Numbered from the stretch's first letter, positions 8,485 to 18,331 are shown. The stretch is DNA of 64,000 nt from Salinactinospora qingdaonensis (GCF_039539445.1 NZ_BAABDD010000003.1:1-64000), one strand, 5' to 3'. The notes: generated by a model not told the origin, from the sequence alone. Translations and numbers: made by a program.

Positions 8485-8970
8485 TCACTCGGGAAGCGTG
8501 GGCATGCACAACGCCGTGGCTACCGCGGCGATCCCCTCACCTCTGCCGGTGAGCCCCAGACCGTCGGTCGTGGTGGCTGAAACCGTCACCGGCGCTCCCA
8601 CGGCCTCCGAGAGGACCTTCTCGGCCGTGTCACGCCGTGGCGCGAATTTCGGACGGTTACCGATGACCTGGATGGCGATGTTGCCGATCTCGTATCCCGC
8701 GGCGCGGACCAGACGGGCGGCGGCGGTGAGCAGTTCGACTCCGGAGGCACCGTCCCATTCGGGTGCGGACGTGCCGAACTGGCCCCCCAGATCACCCAAG
8801 CCACAGGCTGAAAACAGGGCGTCACAGGCTGCGTGTGCGGCGACGTCGCCGTCGGAGTGACCGCTGACACCATCCTCGCCCGGCCATTCCAAACCGGCAA
8901 GAAAAAGGGGACGCCCAGACGTAAATGGGTGGACGTCGGTTCCGACGCCCACCCGTGGCATGGCATGCAT
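8485..8970 (-). CDS. ispF: 2-C-methyl-D-erythritol 2,4-cyclodiphosphate synthase
   Basis: This MEP-pathway enzyme of 161 residues cyclises CDP-methylerythritol phosphate. The metal ligands are visible: D and H in GTDVHPF near residue 11-14 and H in SGHSDGDVAAHA near 38. The C-terminal signature TTTDGLGLTGRGEGIA is intact. It starts 12 bases after the carD stop, so the two are probably co-transcribed. In most actinobacteria ispD lies between carD and ispF; it is absent here and presumably elsewhere in the genome. Confidence 0.95.
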   Translation of the reverse strand: MHAMPRVGVGTDVHPFTSGRPLFLAGLEWPGEDGVSGHSDGDVAAHAACDALFSACGLGDLGGQFGTSAPEWDGASGVELLTAAARLVRAAGYEIGNIAIQVIGNRPKFAPRRDTAEKVLSEAVGAPVTVSATTTDGLGLTGRGEGIAAVATALCMPTLPE

Positions 8971-8982
8971 AATGGAATTCTG

Positions 8983-9465
8983 TTAGTCCGTGAGAACTTC
9001 GTCGAGAAGTGCCTCGGCTTTGTCCTCGTTGGTCTTTTCTGCGAGGGCGAGTTCACTAACCAATATTTGACGAGCTTTAGCGAGCATTCGCTTTTCCCCG
9101 GCAGAAAGACCGCGCTCTTTATCGCGACGCCACAGATCGCGCACGACTTCGGCGACTTTGTTGACATCGCCCGAAGCGAGCTTCTCCAGATTTGCCTTGT
9201 ACCGCCGCGACCAGTTGGTGGGCTCCTCGGTGTGCGGCGCACGCAGCACCTCGAAGACACGGTCCAGGCCGTCTTGACCGACCACGTCACGGACGCCGAC
9301 TTCCTGGGCGTTGTCAGCCGGCACCCGAACCGTGAGATCGCCCTTGTCGACCTTCAGAACGAGGTAGGTCTTTTCCTTACCCTTAATGATGCGAGTCTCG
9401 ATTGACTCAATACGAGCAGCCCCATGATGGGGGTAGACAACGGTGTCGCCGACCTTGAAAGTCAT
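8983..9465 (-). CDS. carD: CarD-type RNA polymerase-binding transcription factor
   Basis: This is a 160-residue global regulator that binds the RNA polymerase beta subunit and stabilises open promoter complexes. I start at ATG 9465 (MTFKVGDTVVYPHHGAARI); a GGAAGGGG stretch lies about 12 bases upstream. Residues 1-60 form the Tudor-like interaction domain, and the C-terminal helical DNA-binding part contains the conserved tryptophans (TNWSRRYK, DLWRRD). It heads the ispF operon. Its coding sequence is less GC-rich than its neighbours. Confidence 0.95.
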   Translation of the reverse strand: MTFKVGDTVVYPHHGAARIESIETRIIKGKEKTYLVLKVDKGDLTVRVPADNAQEVGVRDVVGQDGLDRVFEVLRAPHTEEPTNWSRRYKANLEKLASGDVNKVAEVVRDLWRRDKERGLSAGEKRMLAKARQILVSELALAEKTNEDKAEALLDEVLTD

Positions 9466-9694
9466 GTGGCAAGTACCCCTTCCGCTAACTCCAGGGTACC
9501 ACGAATCCACGACTTAACGTACCTATTCGGTTTACGAAGGCGCAGGTCAACACAGCAATTCGGGTCTTGACAAAGCCGCGGAGAAGTGTTCCATAGGCTG
9601 AGACAGTGGTTTCAGGTGGGTGCGTGGGGGGCACGCCGGCCGGAAACCTCCCCCAGACGCGGCGTTGGAGCGGAAGCGCTCCCCGTAGATCTCG

Positions 9695-10357
9695 TTAGAT
9701 CTCGCGGTCGAAATCGTCGGGCTTCTCGCCCGTGACCATATACACCAGGTGATTGGCCACGTGGACAGCGTGGTCCCCGAAGCGCTCGTAGAACCGACCG
9801 GCCAGCGTGATGTCGATGGTGGACTCGACGCTGTGCTGCCAATCAGGGTCGAGAATACGGGTGAGCATGCGCCGGTGCAGCTCATCCATTTTGTCGTCGT
9901 CTTGCTCAAGTTGCAGCGCGAGGTCGACGTCGCGCTTGCTCAGGACCTCCCCTGCCTTGGCCACCAACACATCGGCTTGTTGACCCATGTCGGTGACGAT
10001 GGTTCTCAGTTCAGGGGGGATGGCCGATTCGGGATGGCGCCGCCGCGCGGTCTTGGCGAGGTGGACCGCGAGGTCGCCCATCCGTTCCAGATCACCGGAC
10101 ATGTGCAGCGCAGTGATGATCATTCGCAGATCTTGCGCGACTGGCTGCTGGCGGGCCATCAGATCGAAGGCAACACGCTCGATCTCCTCATCGATGTCGT
10201 TGAGCGCGTCGTCCTCGGAGATCACCTCTTGGGCGGCGTTGAGATCGGCCTCAAGCAGCGCCGTGGTGGCACGCTCCATCGCGTGCCGCGCAAAGCGGGC
10301 CATCTCGATGAGCCGTTCACCGAGGGCATCGAGGTCCTCATGATAGGTATCGCGCAT
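9695..10357 (-). CDS. phoU: Phosphate transport/signalling regulator PhoU
   Basis: A 220-residue all-helical protein of two repeated three-helix bundles with the family's acidic metal-binding motifs (DLERMGDLAVHLAK at about 89-102, FYERFGDHAVHVANH near 188-202). PhoU restrains the sensor kinase when phosphate is plentiful. It is divergent from senX3-regX3, the arrangement known in actinobacteria, and a Pho-box-like direct repeat lies in the shared promoter region. Confidence 0.94.
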   Translation of the reverse strand: MRDTYHEDLDALGERLIEMARFARHAMERATTALLEADLNAAQEVISEDDALNDIDEEIERVAFDLMARQQPVAQDLRMIITALHMSGDLERMGDLAVHLAKTARRRHPESAIPPELRTIVTDMGQQADVLVAKAGEVLSKRDVDLALQLEQDDDKMDELHRRMLTRILDPDWQHSVESTIDITLAGRFYERFGDHAVHVANHLVYMVTGEKPDDFDREI

Positions 10358-10408
10358 GAGCAGATCGTCCCAATTCGTCGTTGTTTCAAAGCTGAATGGC
10401 CCCGCAAG

Positions 10409-10430
10409 GAACAGTTAACTTTCAGCGAAC
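10409..10430 (-). promoter_or_regulatory. Candidate PHO box between phoU and senX3
   Basis: Read on the minus strand, two 11-base units follow each other directly: GTTCGCTGAAA then GTTAACTGTTC. Streptomyces PHO boxes are 11-base direct repeats beginning GTTCACC, so the spacing fits and the sequence fits partly. It lies 52 bases upstream of phoU. Binding by RegX3 is inference. Confidence 0.4.
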
Positions 10431-10491
10431 CTCAGTTGCAAGAAGCCATCGATGGGGTAATGGAGCACATTACCCACCTACGATCGATAGT

Positions 10492-11666
10492 GTGCAAGGT
10501 GAACTGCTGGCCGCGATCGCGGGGATCGTCGGACTCGTCACTGGTGTGGCGGCCGGTCTGGCGTTTCGTATAAGCGAGGCGAGCCGTGGTCGTACCCGCA
10601 CACCCGTCCCACAACCCGAACTCCCGCCGGGAGTGGCTGAAGTCCTCTCCGCGTTGCCGTCCTCGGCGGTCGTCCTCGACTCGGCCGACCGTGTCCTACG
10701 CGCGAGTTCGGCCGCACGTGCCTTCGGGATCGTTCGGGGCGACGAGCTGGTCATCAGTGATCTACTCGCCCTGGCTCGCCAGGTACGCCGCGACGGCGTC
10801 ATCCGTGAGACCGAAATCGAGGTAGCTGTCCGCAAGTTCGGACCGGATGTCACGTCGTTCGCGGTGCGTGTCGCGCCGCTGGGCGGCACGGGACTGGTGC
10901 TGGTACTGGCCGAGGACCAAACCGAGCGACGCCGGGTCGAGGCTGTGCGCCGCGACTTCGTCGCTAATATCAGTCATGAACTCAAGACGCCGGTCGGGGC
11001 GCTGTCGCTGTTGGCGGAGACCACCGCCGACGCCAGCGACGACCCCGAGGCAGTGCGGCGCTTCACTGAGCGCATGCAGCAAGAAGCGTCGCGACTGACC
11101 AGCGTCATCCAGGACCTCATCACGCTGTCGCGGTTGCAAGGCGCCGAGCCCCTGGCCGAGCCTGAGGATGTCGACGTCGAGGCCGTCGTCGAGGATGCGA
11201 TCGACGCCGTGGCCACGGCCGCCGACTCCAAGGAAATCGAATTGATGGCCAGTGGCACCGAAGGAGTGGTGGTTCCGGGCGACGAAGGGCTGCTCGTCAC
11301 CGCCATGCGTAACCTCGTGGCCAACGCTGTGGCCTACAGCCCTGAGCGCACGCGCGTCTCGATCTCGGCTGAGGTCACTGAGAACACCGTGGACCTGCGG
11401 GTGGCCGACCAGGGCATCGGCATCCCCCAACAGGACCTGGAGCGAATCTTCGAGCGGTTCTACCGTGTGGATGCCGCTCGAAGCCGGGCCACCGGAGGCA
11501 CTGGCCTCGGCCTGGCGATCGTCAAGCACATCATGACCCACCACCGTGGAGAAGTGAGTGTGTGGAGCAAGGAAGGCTCGGGGTCGACGTTTACGCTGCG
11601 ACTGCCCCGGCCTGAGACACCGGAGCGTGCTCGCTCCGATGCGAACACCTATCGGGAGGCACCACA

Positions 11667-11670
<4 letters not shown>
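10492..11670 (+). CDS. senX3: Phosphate sensor histidine kinase SenX3 (PhoR-like)
   Basis: This is a 392-residue membrane kinase that phosphorylates RegX3 on phosphate limitation. I choose GTG 10492 because the protein then opens directly with its single membrane segment (GELLAAIAGIVGLVTGVAAG, residues 3-22), as in the family; an upstream in-frame ATG at 10396 would add 32 residues that read through the promoter region. A PAS-like domain (about 40-135) precedes the HisKA domain with H162 (ANISHELKTP). The ATPase domain has N, G1 and G2 boxes (NLVANAVAYS, VADQGIGIP, GGTGLGLAIVKH). It overlaps regX3 by 4 bases. Confidence 0.94.
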
Positions 11671-12356
<686 letters not shown>

Positions 12357-12432
12357 TTTCTCCTCCCTTCCCCTCACGATGCGTCACGGACACGACCGCC
12401 GCGCGACCGCTTAAGGCGGCGCGATACGACGG

Positions 12433-12461
12433 TGGCCCGGGCCCTTAGGGGCTCCGGGCCA
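12433..12461. terminator. Bidirectional terminator between regX3 and gpmA
   Basis: The stem TGGCCCGG-GCCC pairs with GGGC-T-CCGGGCCA around a short loop. It lies between two convergent genes and so can serve both. Confidence 0.65.
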
Positions 12462-12499
12462 CAGGTTTGCGGCCAACTGGTGGCCGGATGGAACGCGGC

Positions 12500-13246
12500 T
12501 TACTTCTTTCCCTGGTTCTTCACGGCTTCAATGGCTTCCTTGGCCGCCTCGGGATCGAGGTACTCGCCACCGGTCTTGCGGGGCGTGAAGTCGTCGTTGA
12601 GCTCGTAGACCAGCGGGATGCCCGTGGGAATGTTGAGCCCGGCGATGGTCTCGTCGTCGATACCGTCGAGGTGCTTGACGAGGGCACGTAGCGAGTTGCC
12701 GTGAGCGGCGACGAGCACGGTACGTCCGGCGGCGAGCTGGGGGACGATGGCGTCGTACCAGTAGGGCAGCATGCGCGTGACCACGTCGGCCAGGCACTCG
12801 GTGCGCGGCATCAGCTCCGGGGGGAGGTCGGCGTAACGACGGTCGCCCACCTGGGAGTACTGGTCGTCGTCGGCCAGCGGAGGCGGCGGGGTGTCGTAGG
12901 AGCGGCGCCAGATCATGAACTGCTCTTCGCCGAACTCCGCGCGGGTCTGCGCCTTGTTCTTGCCTTGGAGGGCGCCATAGTGGCGCTCATTGAGCCGCCA
13001 GGACCGACTGACCGGCAGCCAGTGCAGGTCGGCGGCGTCTTGGGCGATGTTCGCGGTGCGGATCGCGCGCTTGAGCACCGAGGTGTGAACGACGTCGGGT
13101 CGCAGGTCGGCGTCGAGCAGCAGCGAGCCGCCTCGACGGGCCTCTTCTTCACCCGTGGTCGAGAGGTCGACGTCCACCCATCCGGTGAACAATCCTTCAG
13201 CGTTCCAGACGCTTTCGCCGTGTCGCAGTAGAACCAGAGTCCCCAT
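12500..13246 (-). CDS. gpmA: 2,3-bisphosphoglycerate-dependent phosphoglycerate mutase
   Basis: This glycolytic enzyme of 248 residues interconverts 3- and 2-phosphoglycerate. The phosphohistidine motif LLRHGESVWN is at residues 6-15, RLNERHYGALQG carries the catalytic Glu, and the second active-site His is in VAAHGNSLRALVKH. Length and motifs fit GpmA, not a generic phosphatase. A TAGGCT hexamer 6 bases upstream of the ATG suggests a leaderless transcript. Confidence 0.95.
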   Translation of the reverse strand: MGTLVLLRHGESVWNAEGLFTGWVDVDLSTTGEEEARRGGSLLLDADLRPDVVHTSVLKRAIRTANIAQDAADLHWLPVSRSWRLNERHYGALQGKNKAQTRAEFGEEQFMIWRRSYDTPPPPLADDDQYSQVGDRRYADLPPELMPRTECLADVVTRMLPYWYDAIVPQLAAGRTVLVAAHGNSLRALVKHLDGIDDETIAGLNIPTGIPLVYELNDDFTPRKTGGEYLDPEAAKEAIEAVKNQGKK

Positions 13247-13252
13247 GGGGCC

Positions 13253-13258
13253 AGCCTA
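13253..13258 (-). promoter_or_regulatory. Putative -10 element of gpmA (leaderless)
   Basis: Minus-strand TAGGCT ends 6 bases before the gpmA ATG. The same hexamer precedes several other genes here at 6-8 bases. Confidence 0.5.
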
Positions 13259-13353
13259 GCGAGTCGTCGGCAAGGGTCGCTCCGGGGGCCAGAGATTGGT
13301 CTAGGCCAATCTGGTCACATTCGTCTCCGCCGGTGTTCCGCAGTGGTCGCCTG

Positions 13354-13866
13354 CTATTCGGAGGCGGGCGCCTCCTCGACGAGGTGCCGGAATGCCTCCA
13401 GGTTGCGGGGCTGCTGGCCACGGTCGACGCGCCACTGCCACTCCTTGCGGATCGCAGAGGCGAACCCGCGCTCAAGGGCGCCGTTGAAGTTGTCGTCAGA
13501 GTAGGTGAGGACGCACCCCAGGAGCCGATCGACCTCCTCGGGCGTGATCCCGGCCAGCGCCACCCGCCCCACGATGTAGACGTCGCCGACATCGTCGCTG
13601 GCGAAGGCCATGCTGTACATCTCGTCGTTCTTGCGGGTGAGCCAGCGGTAGAACTCGGCGTGGTTCTCGTCGGGCTGACGGCAGAAGAACGTCTTGATCA
13701 ACAGGCTGTGCAAACCGATGTTGAGCCACACCAGGGTCTTGAGCTTGCGTTGTCCGGGCATGGTCACCAGGAACGCTTCGGGGCGGGGACGCTCGAACTC
13801 CAACTCGGCCTCGCGTAGGGCCGTCTCGATGGCCTCGGCTACGTTGGCCTGTTGCGGTGTCAGCAT
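13354..13866 (-). CDS. YbjN-domain protein (T3SS-chaperone-like fold)
   Basis: A 170-residue cytoplasmic protein with the YbjN-type alpha/beta fold. The conserved region runs through FLVTMPGQRKLKTLVWLNIG to FYRWLTRKNDEMYSMAFASD. Homologues sit between mshA and gpm in many actinobacteria (Rv0487 in M. tuberculosis). Their role is not established; the fold resembles type III secretion chaperones. It lies 64 bases downstream of mshA on the same strand and may be co-transcribed with it. Confidence 0.8.
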   Translation of the reverse strand: MLTPQQANVAEAIETALREAELEFERPRPEAFLVTMPGQRKLKTLVWLNIGLHSLLIKTFFCRQPDENHAEFYRWLTRKNDEMYSMAFASDDVGDVYIVGRVALAGITPEEVDRLLGCVLTYSDDNFNGALERGFASAIRKEWQWRVDRGQQPRNLEAFRHLVEEAPASE

Positions 13867-13930
13867 GGGGCCTTCCTCTCTGGCGGGGCCACGGTCGTGG
13901 TCGGGGAGGACGGTTGTTTCCCGCGCGGGC

Positions 13931-15253
13931 CTACTGGCTGGCCGCCAAGGGGAGGGGCCGGCGCCCCAGGGCCGCCCGATAGACGTCGAGCAGGCCGTCC
14001 ACAGTGGTCGACCAGCTCAGGCTGGCCGCGTGACGCACACCGGCCTCGCCCATCCTGGCGCGCCGCTCCGGATCGGTGATCACACGGTAGAGCACCCGGG
14101 CATAGTCGCGCGGGTCGTGGCCGTCGATGAGGACACCGGAGACCCCGTCGCGCACGGCCGTGGGCAGCCCGCCCACCCGGGCGGCGACCACGGGGGTGGC
14201 GCAGGCCTGGGACTCCACGGCCACCAGGCCGAAGGACTCCGAGTAGGAAGGCACGACTGTGGCGGTGGCGGCGCGATAGAACCACGCGAGCTCGGAGCGC
14301 GAGCGCGGCGGCTCCAACCGGACTACGTCGGCGATGCCCAGCGAACGCGCCAACTCGGTCAGCTCGCCGGGCTCGCCCATCCCCGCGCCCGACATACCGC
14401 CCACGATAGCCACGACGAGGCGTTGGCGCAGGCCAGGGGCGCGCTGGAGCAGGTGGGCCACCGAACGCAGCAGCACATCGGGGGCTTTGAGCCGCTGTAC
14501 CCGCCCGACGAACAGCAACAGTTCGGCGTCGGAGGGCAGCCCAAGGTGGTGTAGCGCCTCGGTACGCGAGCCCGGGGTGAACAGCTCCAGGTCCACACCG
14601 GGGGGGACGGTGGTGACCTTGCCGGGGTCGGCGTCGTAGTAGCGGATCAGCTCGGCGGCCTCGCCGGCGGTGTTGGCGACGAGGCGATCAGCGGAGCGCA
14701 CCAGGTGCTCCTCGCCGCGCACGCGGGCCTCAGGCTCGGGGGTGTCGCCGGTGGCCAGGGACATGTTCTTGACCCGAGCCAGGGTGTGCATGGTCTGCAC
14801 GAACGGGACTCCCCAGCGGTGGGCGGCGGCCATGCCGGCGCGGCCCGACAGCCAGTAGTGACCGTGCACGAGGTCGTAGTGGCCCGGATCGTTGGAAGCC
14901 TCAGCGCGCAGCACCCCGAAGATGAAGGGGCACAGGTAGCGGGCGAGGGCGTGTTTGTCGAGGTCGCCGAAGGGGCCGGCGGGGATGTGGCGGACGGTGA
15001 CGCCAGGGGCCATCTCGACCTCGGGCGGCTGCTCGGGGCGGGTGGCACGGGTGAACACGTCCACGGCGATACCGCGTTTGGCTAGTCGCCTGGCGACCTC
15101 GACGATATAGACGTTCATCCCGCCGGCGTCGCCAGTGCCCGGCTGGTCGAGGGGTGAGGTGTGCAGGCTGATGGTGGCGACGCGGCGAGGTGCCGCCGGC
15201 GCGCGGTCGATGCCCGATGGCCCACCGATCCAGCCCAGATTGTGCAGCGTCAC
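13931..15253 (-). CDS. mshA: D-inositol-3-phosphate glycosyltransferase (mycothiol synthesis)
   Basis: This GT4 glycosyltransferase of 440 residues joins N-acetylglucosamine from UDP-GlcNAc to inositol 3-phosphate, the first step of mycothiol synthesis. I start at GTG 15253, which has GGAGGGACGG about 10 bases upstream. The N-terminal Rossmann domain has the phosphate loop (TSPLDQPGTGDAGGMNVY) and acceptor-site HGHYWLSG. The C-terminal domain has VPPGVDLELF, LLFVGRVQRLKAPD and the nucleotide-sugar motif SYSESFGLVAVESQACATPV. The gene marks an actinomycete host. Confidence 0.94.
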   Translation of the reverse strand: MTLHNLGWIGGPSGIDRAPAAPRRVATISLHTSPLDQPGTGDAGGMNVYIVEVARRLAKRGIAVDVFTRATRPEQPPEVEMAPGVTVRHIPAGPFGDLDKHALARYLCPFIFGVLRAEASNDPGHYDLVHGHYWLSGRAGMAAAHRWGVPFVQTMHTLARVKNMSLATGDTPEPEARVRGEEHLVRSADRLVANTAGEAAELIRYYDADPGKVTTVPPGVDLELFTPGSRTEALHHLGLPSDAELLLFVGRVQRLKAPDVLLRSVAHLLQRAPGLRQRLVVAIVGGMSGAGMGEPGELTELARSLGIADVVRLEPPRSRSELAWFYRAATATVVPSYSESFGLVAVESQACATPVVAARVGGLPTAVRDGVSGVLIDGHDPRDYARVLYRVITDPERRARMGEAGVRHAASLSWSTTVDGLLDVYRAALGRRPLPLAASQ

Positions 15254-15397
15254 TGCTTCGGTCCGTCCCTCCGTCGTCCATCGGCACGCGGTGACGACAT
15301 GCCACATCGGTCAACACGCACCTACAGGCGCGGTGTTCCAATGATGGCCGCTGCGTGGCCACGCACACGGCAGCGGGGGCGGCTAACGCCGGTCGGT

Positions 15398-16399
15398 TCA
15401 GCCGGGTTCGGGGGCCAGGACGGGGGTGGACCAGCCCGCTGTCAGGAAACTCACTGCCTGAGAGTAGGTCTTCTCCCAGGTTTCGAAGTCGTGCCCGCCG
15501 TGGGGAAAGGCGGTTTGGACGGTCATGTGGCGCTCACGCAGCATCGCGGCGAACCGTTCGGCCTCACCGTGGATGCTGCCCTCCTGGAGGGGGGTGTGGT
15601 CTTCGGTGCCTTCAGCGAGGAAGAATCGGATGTCGTGGGCTTTGGGGGTGTCGAGCAGTTGGTCGGGGGCGTGGGAGTCGGTGTCGTCGCCGAAGGTGCC
15701 GCTGGGGTCGTCGACCTTGAAGTAGCCGCCCCAACTCGCCGCTTGGGAGTACAGGCGCGGGTGGCGCAGTGCCAGGGCCGCGGCGCCGTAGCCGCCCATG
15801 GAGTAGCCGCCGATGGCGCGCAGGTTGCGGGGGCGCTGGTACGTGCCTTCCACGGCGTCGATGGCGGCGTCGGTGACGAAGGTCTCGATGGCGAAGTCGC
15901 CGTCGGCGGCGTCGCCCCACTCCGTGTCACTGCCGCCGACCTCCTGTCCGAAGGGGGCGGCGATGACGAACTCCACTCCAGCGCGGCACATCTGTTCGTC
16001 CATGCGGGCGCCGACGTCGGCGTTTTTGAGGGTGCGGTGGGTAGTGGTGGAGCCGTGCAGCAGGTAGAGCACGGGGATGTCGGCGCTGTCGGCGCCGGGC
16101 GGGCGGTGCACCCAAATGGGGCGCCCTCGTTCGGGGGCGCCCTTGTCGGGAATCCAGAGGACGTCGTCGCTGCCTGATTCGTCGCACACGTCGACCTCGC
16201 CGGGGCGTGGCTGTACCGCGGGTTCGAGGGTGTGCCGGGGCTGGGATCGCTGCTCGTTCTCAGCAGCTGGGCGTGCGCTCGCCACGCTGGCGTCGGTGCC
16301 GGGGACCCCGTTGTCTACGGTGGCGGCCATTCCTGCCGTTGCGACGAGCAGTGACGAGGCCGCCAGAACCGTGGTTCGGCGGGACAGAGTGGTGAACAC
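15398..16399 (-). CDS. Secreted alpha/beta-hydrolase esterase (Ag85/esterase-D-like)
   Basis: A 333-residue protein with a signal peptide (RRTTVLAASSLLVATAGMAA, within residues 7-27, ending near an Ala-rich cleavage region) and a putative-esterase domain. The nucleophile elbow is GGYSMGGYG (Ser near residue 200), a candidate acid is in LAEGTEDHTP, and the catalytic His is in PHGGHDFETW. The oxyanion region is VLYLLHGSTTT. It probably acts outside the cell on an ester substrate that cannot be named. The GTG start has a weak AGGA site 9 bases upstream. Confidence 0.8.
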   Translation of the reverse strand: MFTTLSRRTTVLAASSLLVATAGMAATVDNGVPGTDASVASARPAAENEQRSQPRHTLEPAVQPRPGEVDVCDESGSDDVLWIPDKGAPERGRPIWVHRPPGADSADIPVLYLLHGSTTTHRTLKNADVGARMDEQMCRAGVEFVIAAPFGQEVGGSDTEWGDAADGDFAIETFVTDAAIDAVEGTYQRPRNLRAIGGYSMGGYGAAALALRHPRLYSQAASWGGYFKVDDPSGTFGDDTDSHAPDQLLDTPKAHDIRFFLAEGTEDHTPLQEGSIHGEAERFAAMLRERHMTVQTAFPHGGHDFETWEKTYSQAVSFLTAGWSTPVLAPEPG

Positions 16400-16430
16400 G
16401 TCAAGATCCTAAAGGTCAGTGCAGGTGCGC

Positions 16431-16946
16431 TTATCCGTGTTCGGTGACCGCGCGCGCGAAGGCGGCATGGGTAGGCCCGTCGAAAAGGACGAACCGGACT
16501 TCACTTAGCGTAATCGACGATTCCTGCACAGCCTGTACAGCGACACGAGCGGCATCGGACAGGGGCCAGCCGTATGCTCCGGCCGACACGGCGGGGAAGG
16601 CGATGGTTTCGGCGGCGAGTTCGGCGGCGAGGCGCAATGACTCACGGTAACAAGAGGCGAGCAGCGGCGAGCGCTCCTCGCCAGCGCTGTAGACCGGACC
16701 GACCGTGTGGATAACCCAGCTCGCGGGCAGTCGCCCCGCGGTCGTGGCGACCGCCTGTCCTGTGGGGAGACCGTCGCGTAGAGAAGAAGCGCGCAGGGCG
16801 CGGCACTCTCGCAGGATGTCGGGACCACCTTTGCGGTGGATGGCACCGTCGACCCCGCCCCCGCCCAGCAGGGAGGAGTTGGCGGCGTTGACGACAGCGT
16901 CGACGTGCTGCTCGGTGATGTCGCCCTGGACCAGTCGGATCTGCAT
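16431..16946 (-). CDS. Macro-domain ADP-ribose-binding protein / O-acetyl-ADP-ribose deacetylase
   Basis: A 171-residue single macro domain starting at ATG 16946 (MQIRLVQGDITEQHVDAVVN). The signature residues of the MacroD/YmdB type are present: NAANSSLLGGGGVDGAIHRK near 24-43, and VSAGAYGWP near the phosphate loop. Such proteins hydrolyse O-acetyl-ADP-ribose or remove ADP-ribose from proteins. A TACGCT hexamer 7 bases before the start suggests a leaderless message. The frame is open further upstream, but that sequence has no macro-domain character. Confidence 0.9.
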   Translation of the reverse strand: MQIRLVQGDITEQHVDAVVNAANSSLLGGGGVDGAIHRKGGPDILRECRALRASSLRDGLPTGQAVATTAGRLPASWVIHTVGPVYSAGEERSPLLASCYRESLRLAAELAAETIAFPAVSAGAYGWPLSDAARVAVQAVQESSITLSEVRFVLFDGPTHAAFARAVTEHG

Positions 16947-16953
16947 ACCAAGC

Positions 16954-16959
16954 AGCGTA
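16954..16959 (-). promoter_or_regulatory. Putative -10 element of the macro-domain gene (leaderless)
   Basis: Minus-strand TACGCT (TAnnnT) lies 7 bases before the ATG. Confidence 0.45.
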
Positions 16960-17210
16960 GCCAGCCGGGGAGCAGCGTGGCGGCCGTCCACAGCGGAAAG
17001 GAGAGCCGCTGGAGCGCCGACGCCGGGAACGGGGATAACGGCGGCATAACGGATGTTGCGGGGGTCACCCAGGAGACCGTCACCGGCCAGGAGACGCCGG
17101 AGACCGCCATGCGCCACGCGCAGCAGCAGGCTTCGGGAGGTAACTGATGACAACCGCGAACATGTCCCGTCTTCGTCCCGGCATCGCCGGGCCGCGCGGC
17201 CGGCCAGCCG

Positions 17211-18196
17211 TTCACCGCTACCTGGACCGACAAGGGCGCGGACTTCCCGATGCCGGTGGCCTTCTACGATCCCACCGACCCGCGGGCGCGCGCGTTCGTC
17301 TGAGACCGGGGGCGCGAGTGTGGTGGCTGTGACGGCTGGACGGTTGTGAACCGGAGATCCGCCCGGCCGACACCCGCACGCTGGCCTTTCGCGCCGGCCC
17401 CGGTTCGGAGGTAGCCAATGTCTCCCCTCGCGAGAACGCGCGGACCTCCGTTGAGGGGATGCGCGATACCGGCGAGGAGGAGGTCGTGCTGTTGTGCCGC
17501 TCGGCGTGGGCGGGCTCGCAACGCTATGGGGCGGCGGTGTGGTCGGGTGATGTCGATGTCACCTGGCGCAGCCTCGCCCAGCAGGTCAGGGCGGGCCTGA
17601 ACATGGCGATGTCGGCGGATTCCGTGGTGGACGACCGACATCGGTGGCTTCCACGGCGGTGACCCCGACGGCGAGGAGTACCGCGAGCTTGTGGCGCGGT
17701 GGTTCCAGTACGCAGTTTTCTGCCCGCTGCTGCGGCTGCCCGGTTTCCGAGAGCCTCGGATCAAGCTGGGCGCCTCGCAGACCGGCGGCCCCAACGAGGT
17801 GTGGTCCTACGGGCAACGCGCCTACGAGTCGCTGACGGCGGCGCTGCGGCTGCGGGAACGGCTGTAGCCCTATCTGGACGGGGTGATGGACGAGGCGTCC
17901 CGCAGCGGGCTGGCGCCGATGCGTCCGCTGTTCGTGGCTCACCCCCACGATCCGCTCGCCTGGGAGGTCGAGGATCAGTTCCTCTTGGGAGCCGATGTGC
18001 TGGTCGCTCCCGTCCTGTCGGCCGGCTGCCGAAGCCGTGCGGTCTACCTACCGGCGGGCCGCACCTGGGGGGAGGCGGGCACCGGCGCTCGGCATGCCGA
18101 CGGCGCGTGGGTGCAGGCCCCACTCCGATAGAGCGCATCCCGGTCTTTGTCGCCGCCGACGCCTGCGCCGAAGCAACGGTGCCGCTGGAGGCGTGA
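17211..18196 (+). pseudogene. Eroded glycoside hydrolase family 31 (alpha-glucosidase/xylosidase) remnant
   Basis: Read across frames, this stretch gives the C-terminal two thirds of a GH31 enzyme. FTATWTDKGADFPMPVAFYD ends at a TGA at 17301. The nucleophile region survives as DGCEPEIRPADTRTLAF after a small deletion and another stop. SAWAGSQRYGAAVWSGDVDV holds the acid/base Asp. TTDIGGFHGGD follows after a frameshift, then ARWFQYAVFCPLLRLPGF, a TAG at 17866 and a final frameshift before ERIPVFVAADA. There are at least five lesions and no N-terminal half. It is a dead gene; upstream bases 16960-17210 hold nothing else recognisable. Confidence 0.85.
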
Positions 18197-18302
18197 GACG
18201 CGGCAAGCGGGGCGGGAGCGGCGATCGGGGGCTGCCCCGCTCTTGTCGTATGGCGCAGGACGGGGCGGCCAGGGTGTGCGGAGAGAGGAGTGTAACCCTC
18301 GG

Positions 18303-18325
18303 GTAGCTACAAGGTGTAGTACTAC
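18303..18325. promoter_or_regulatory. Candidate BlaI-type operator
   Basis: The dyad GTAGCTACA-AGG-TGTAGTACTAC has a TACA-N3-TGTA core, resembling operators of BlaI/MecI repressors. It lies just upstream of the TAGACT promoter hexamer (18332-18337), which is 7 bases before the repressor ATG. This position predicts autorepression. Confidence 0.6.
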
Positions 18326-18331
18326 GGGGAG

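Noticed and set aside
15161..16177. Long plus-strand open frame opposite mshA and the esterase
   Set aside because: Gly/Val/Gly-rich composition and lack of any domain show it is an antisense shadow of the esterase gene.
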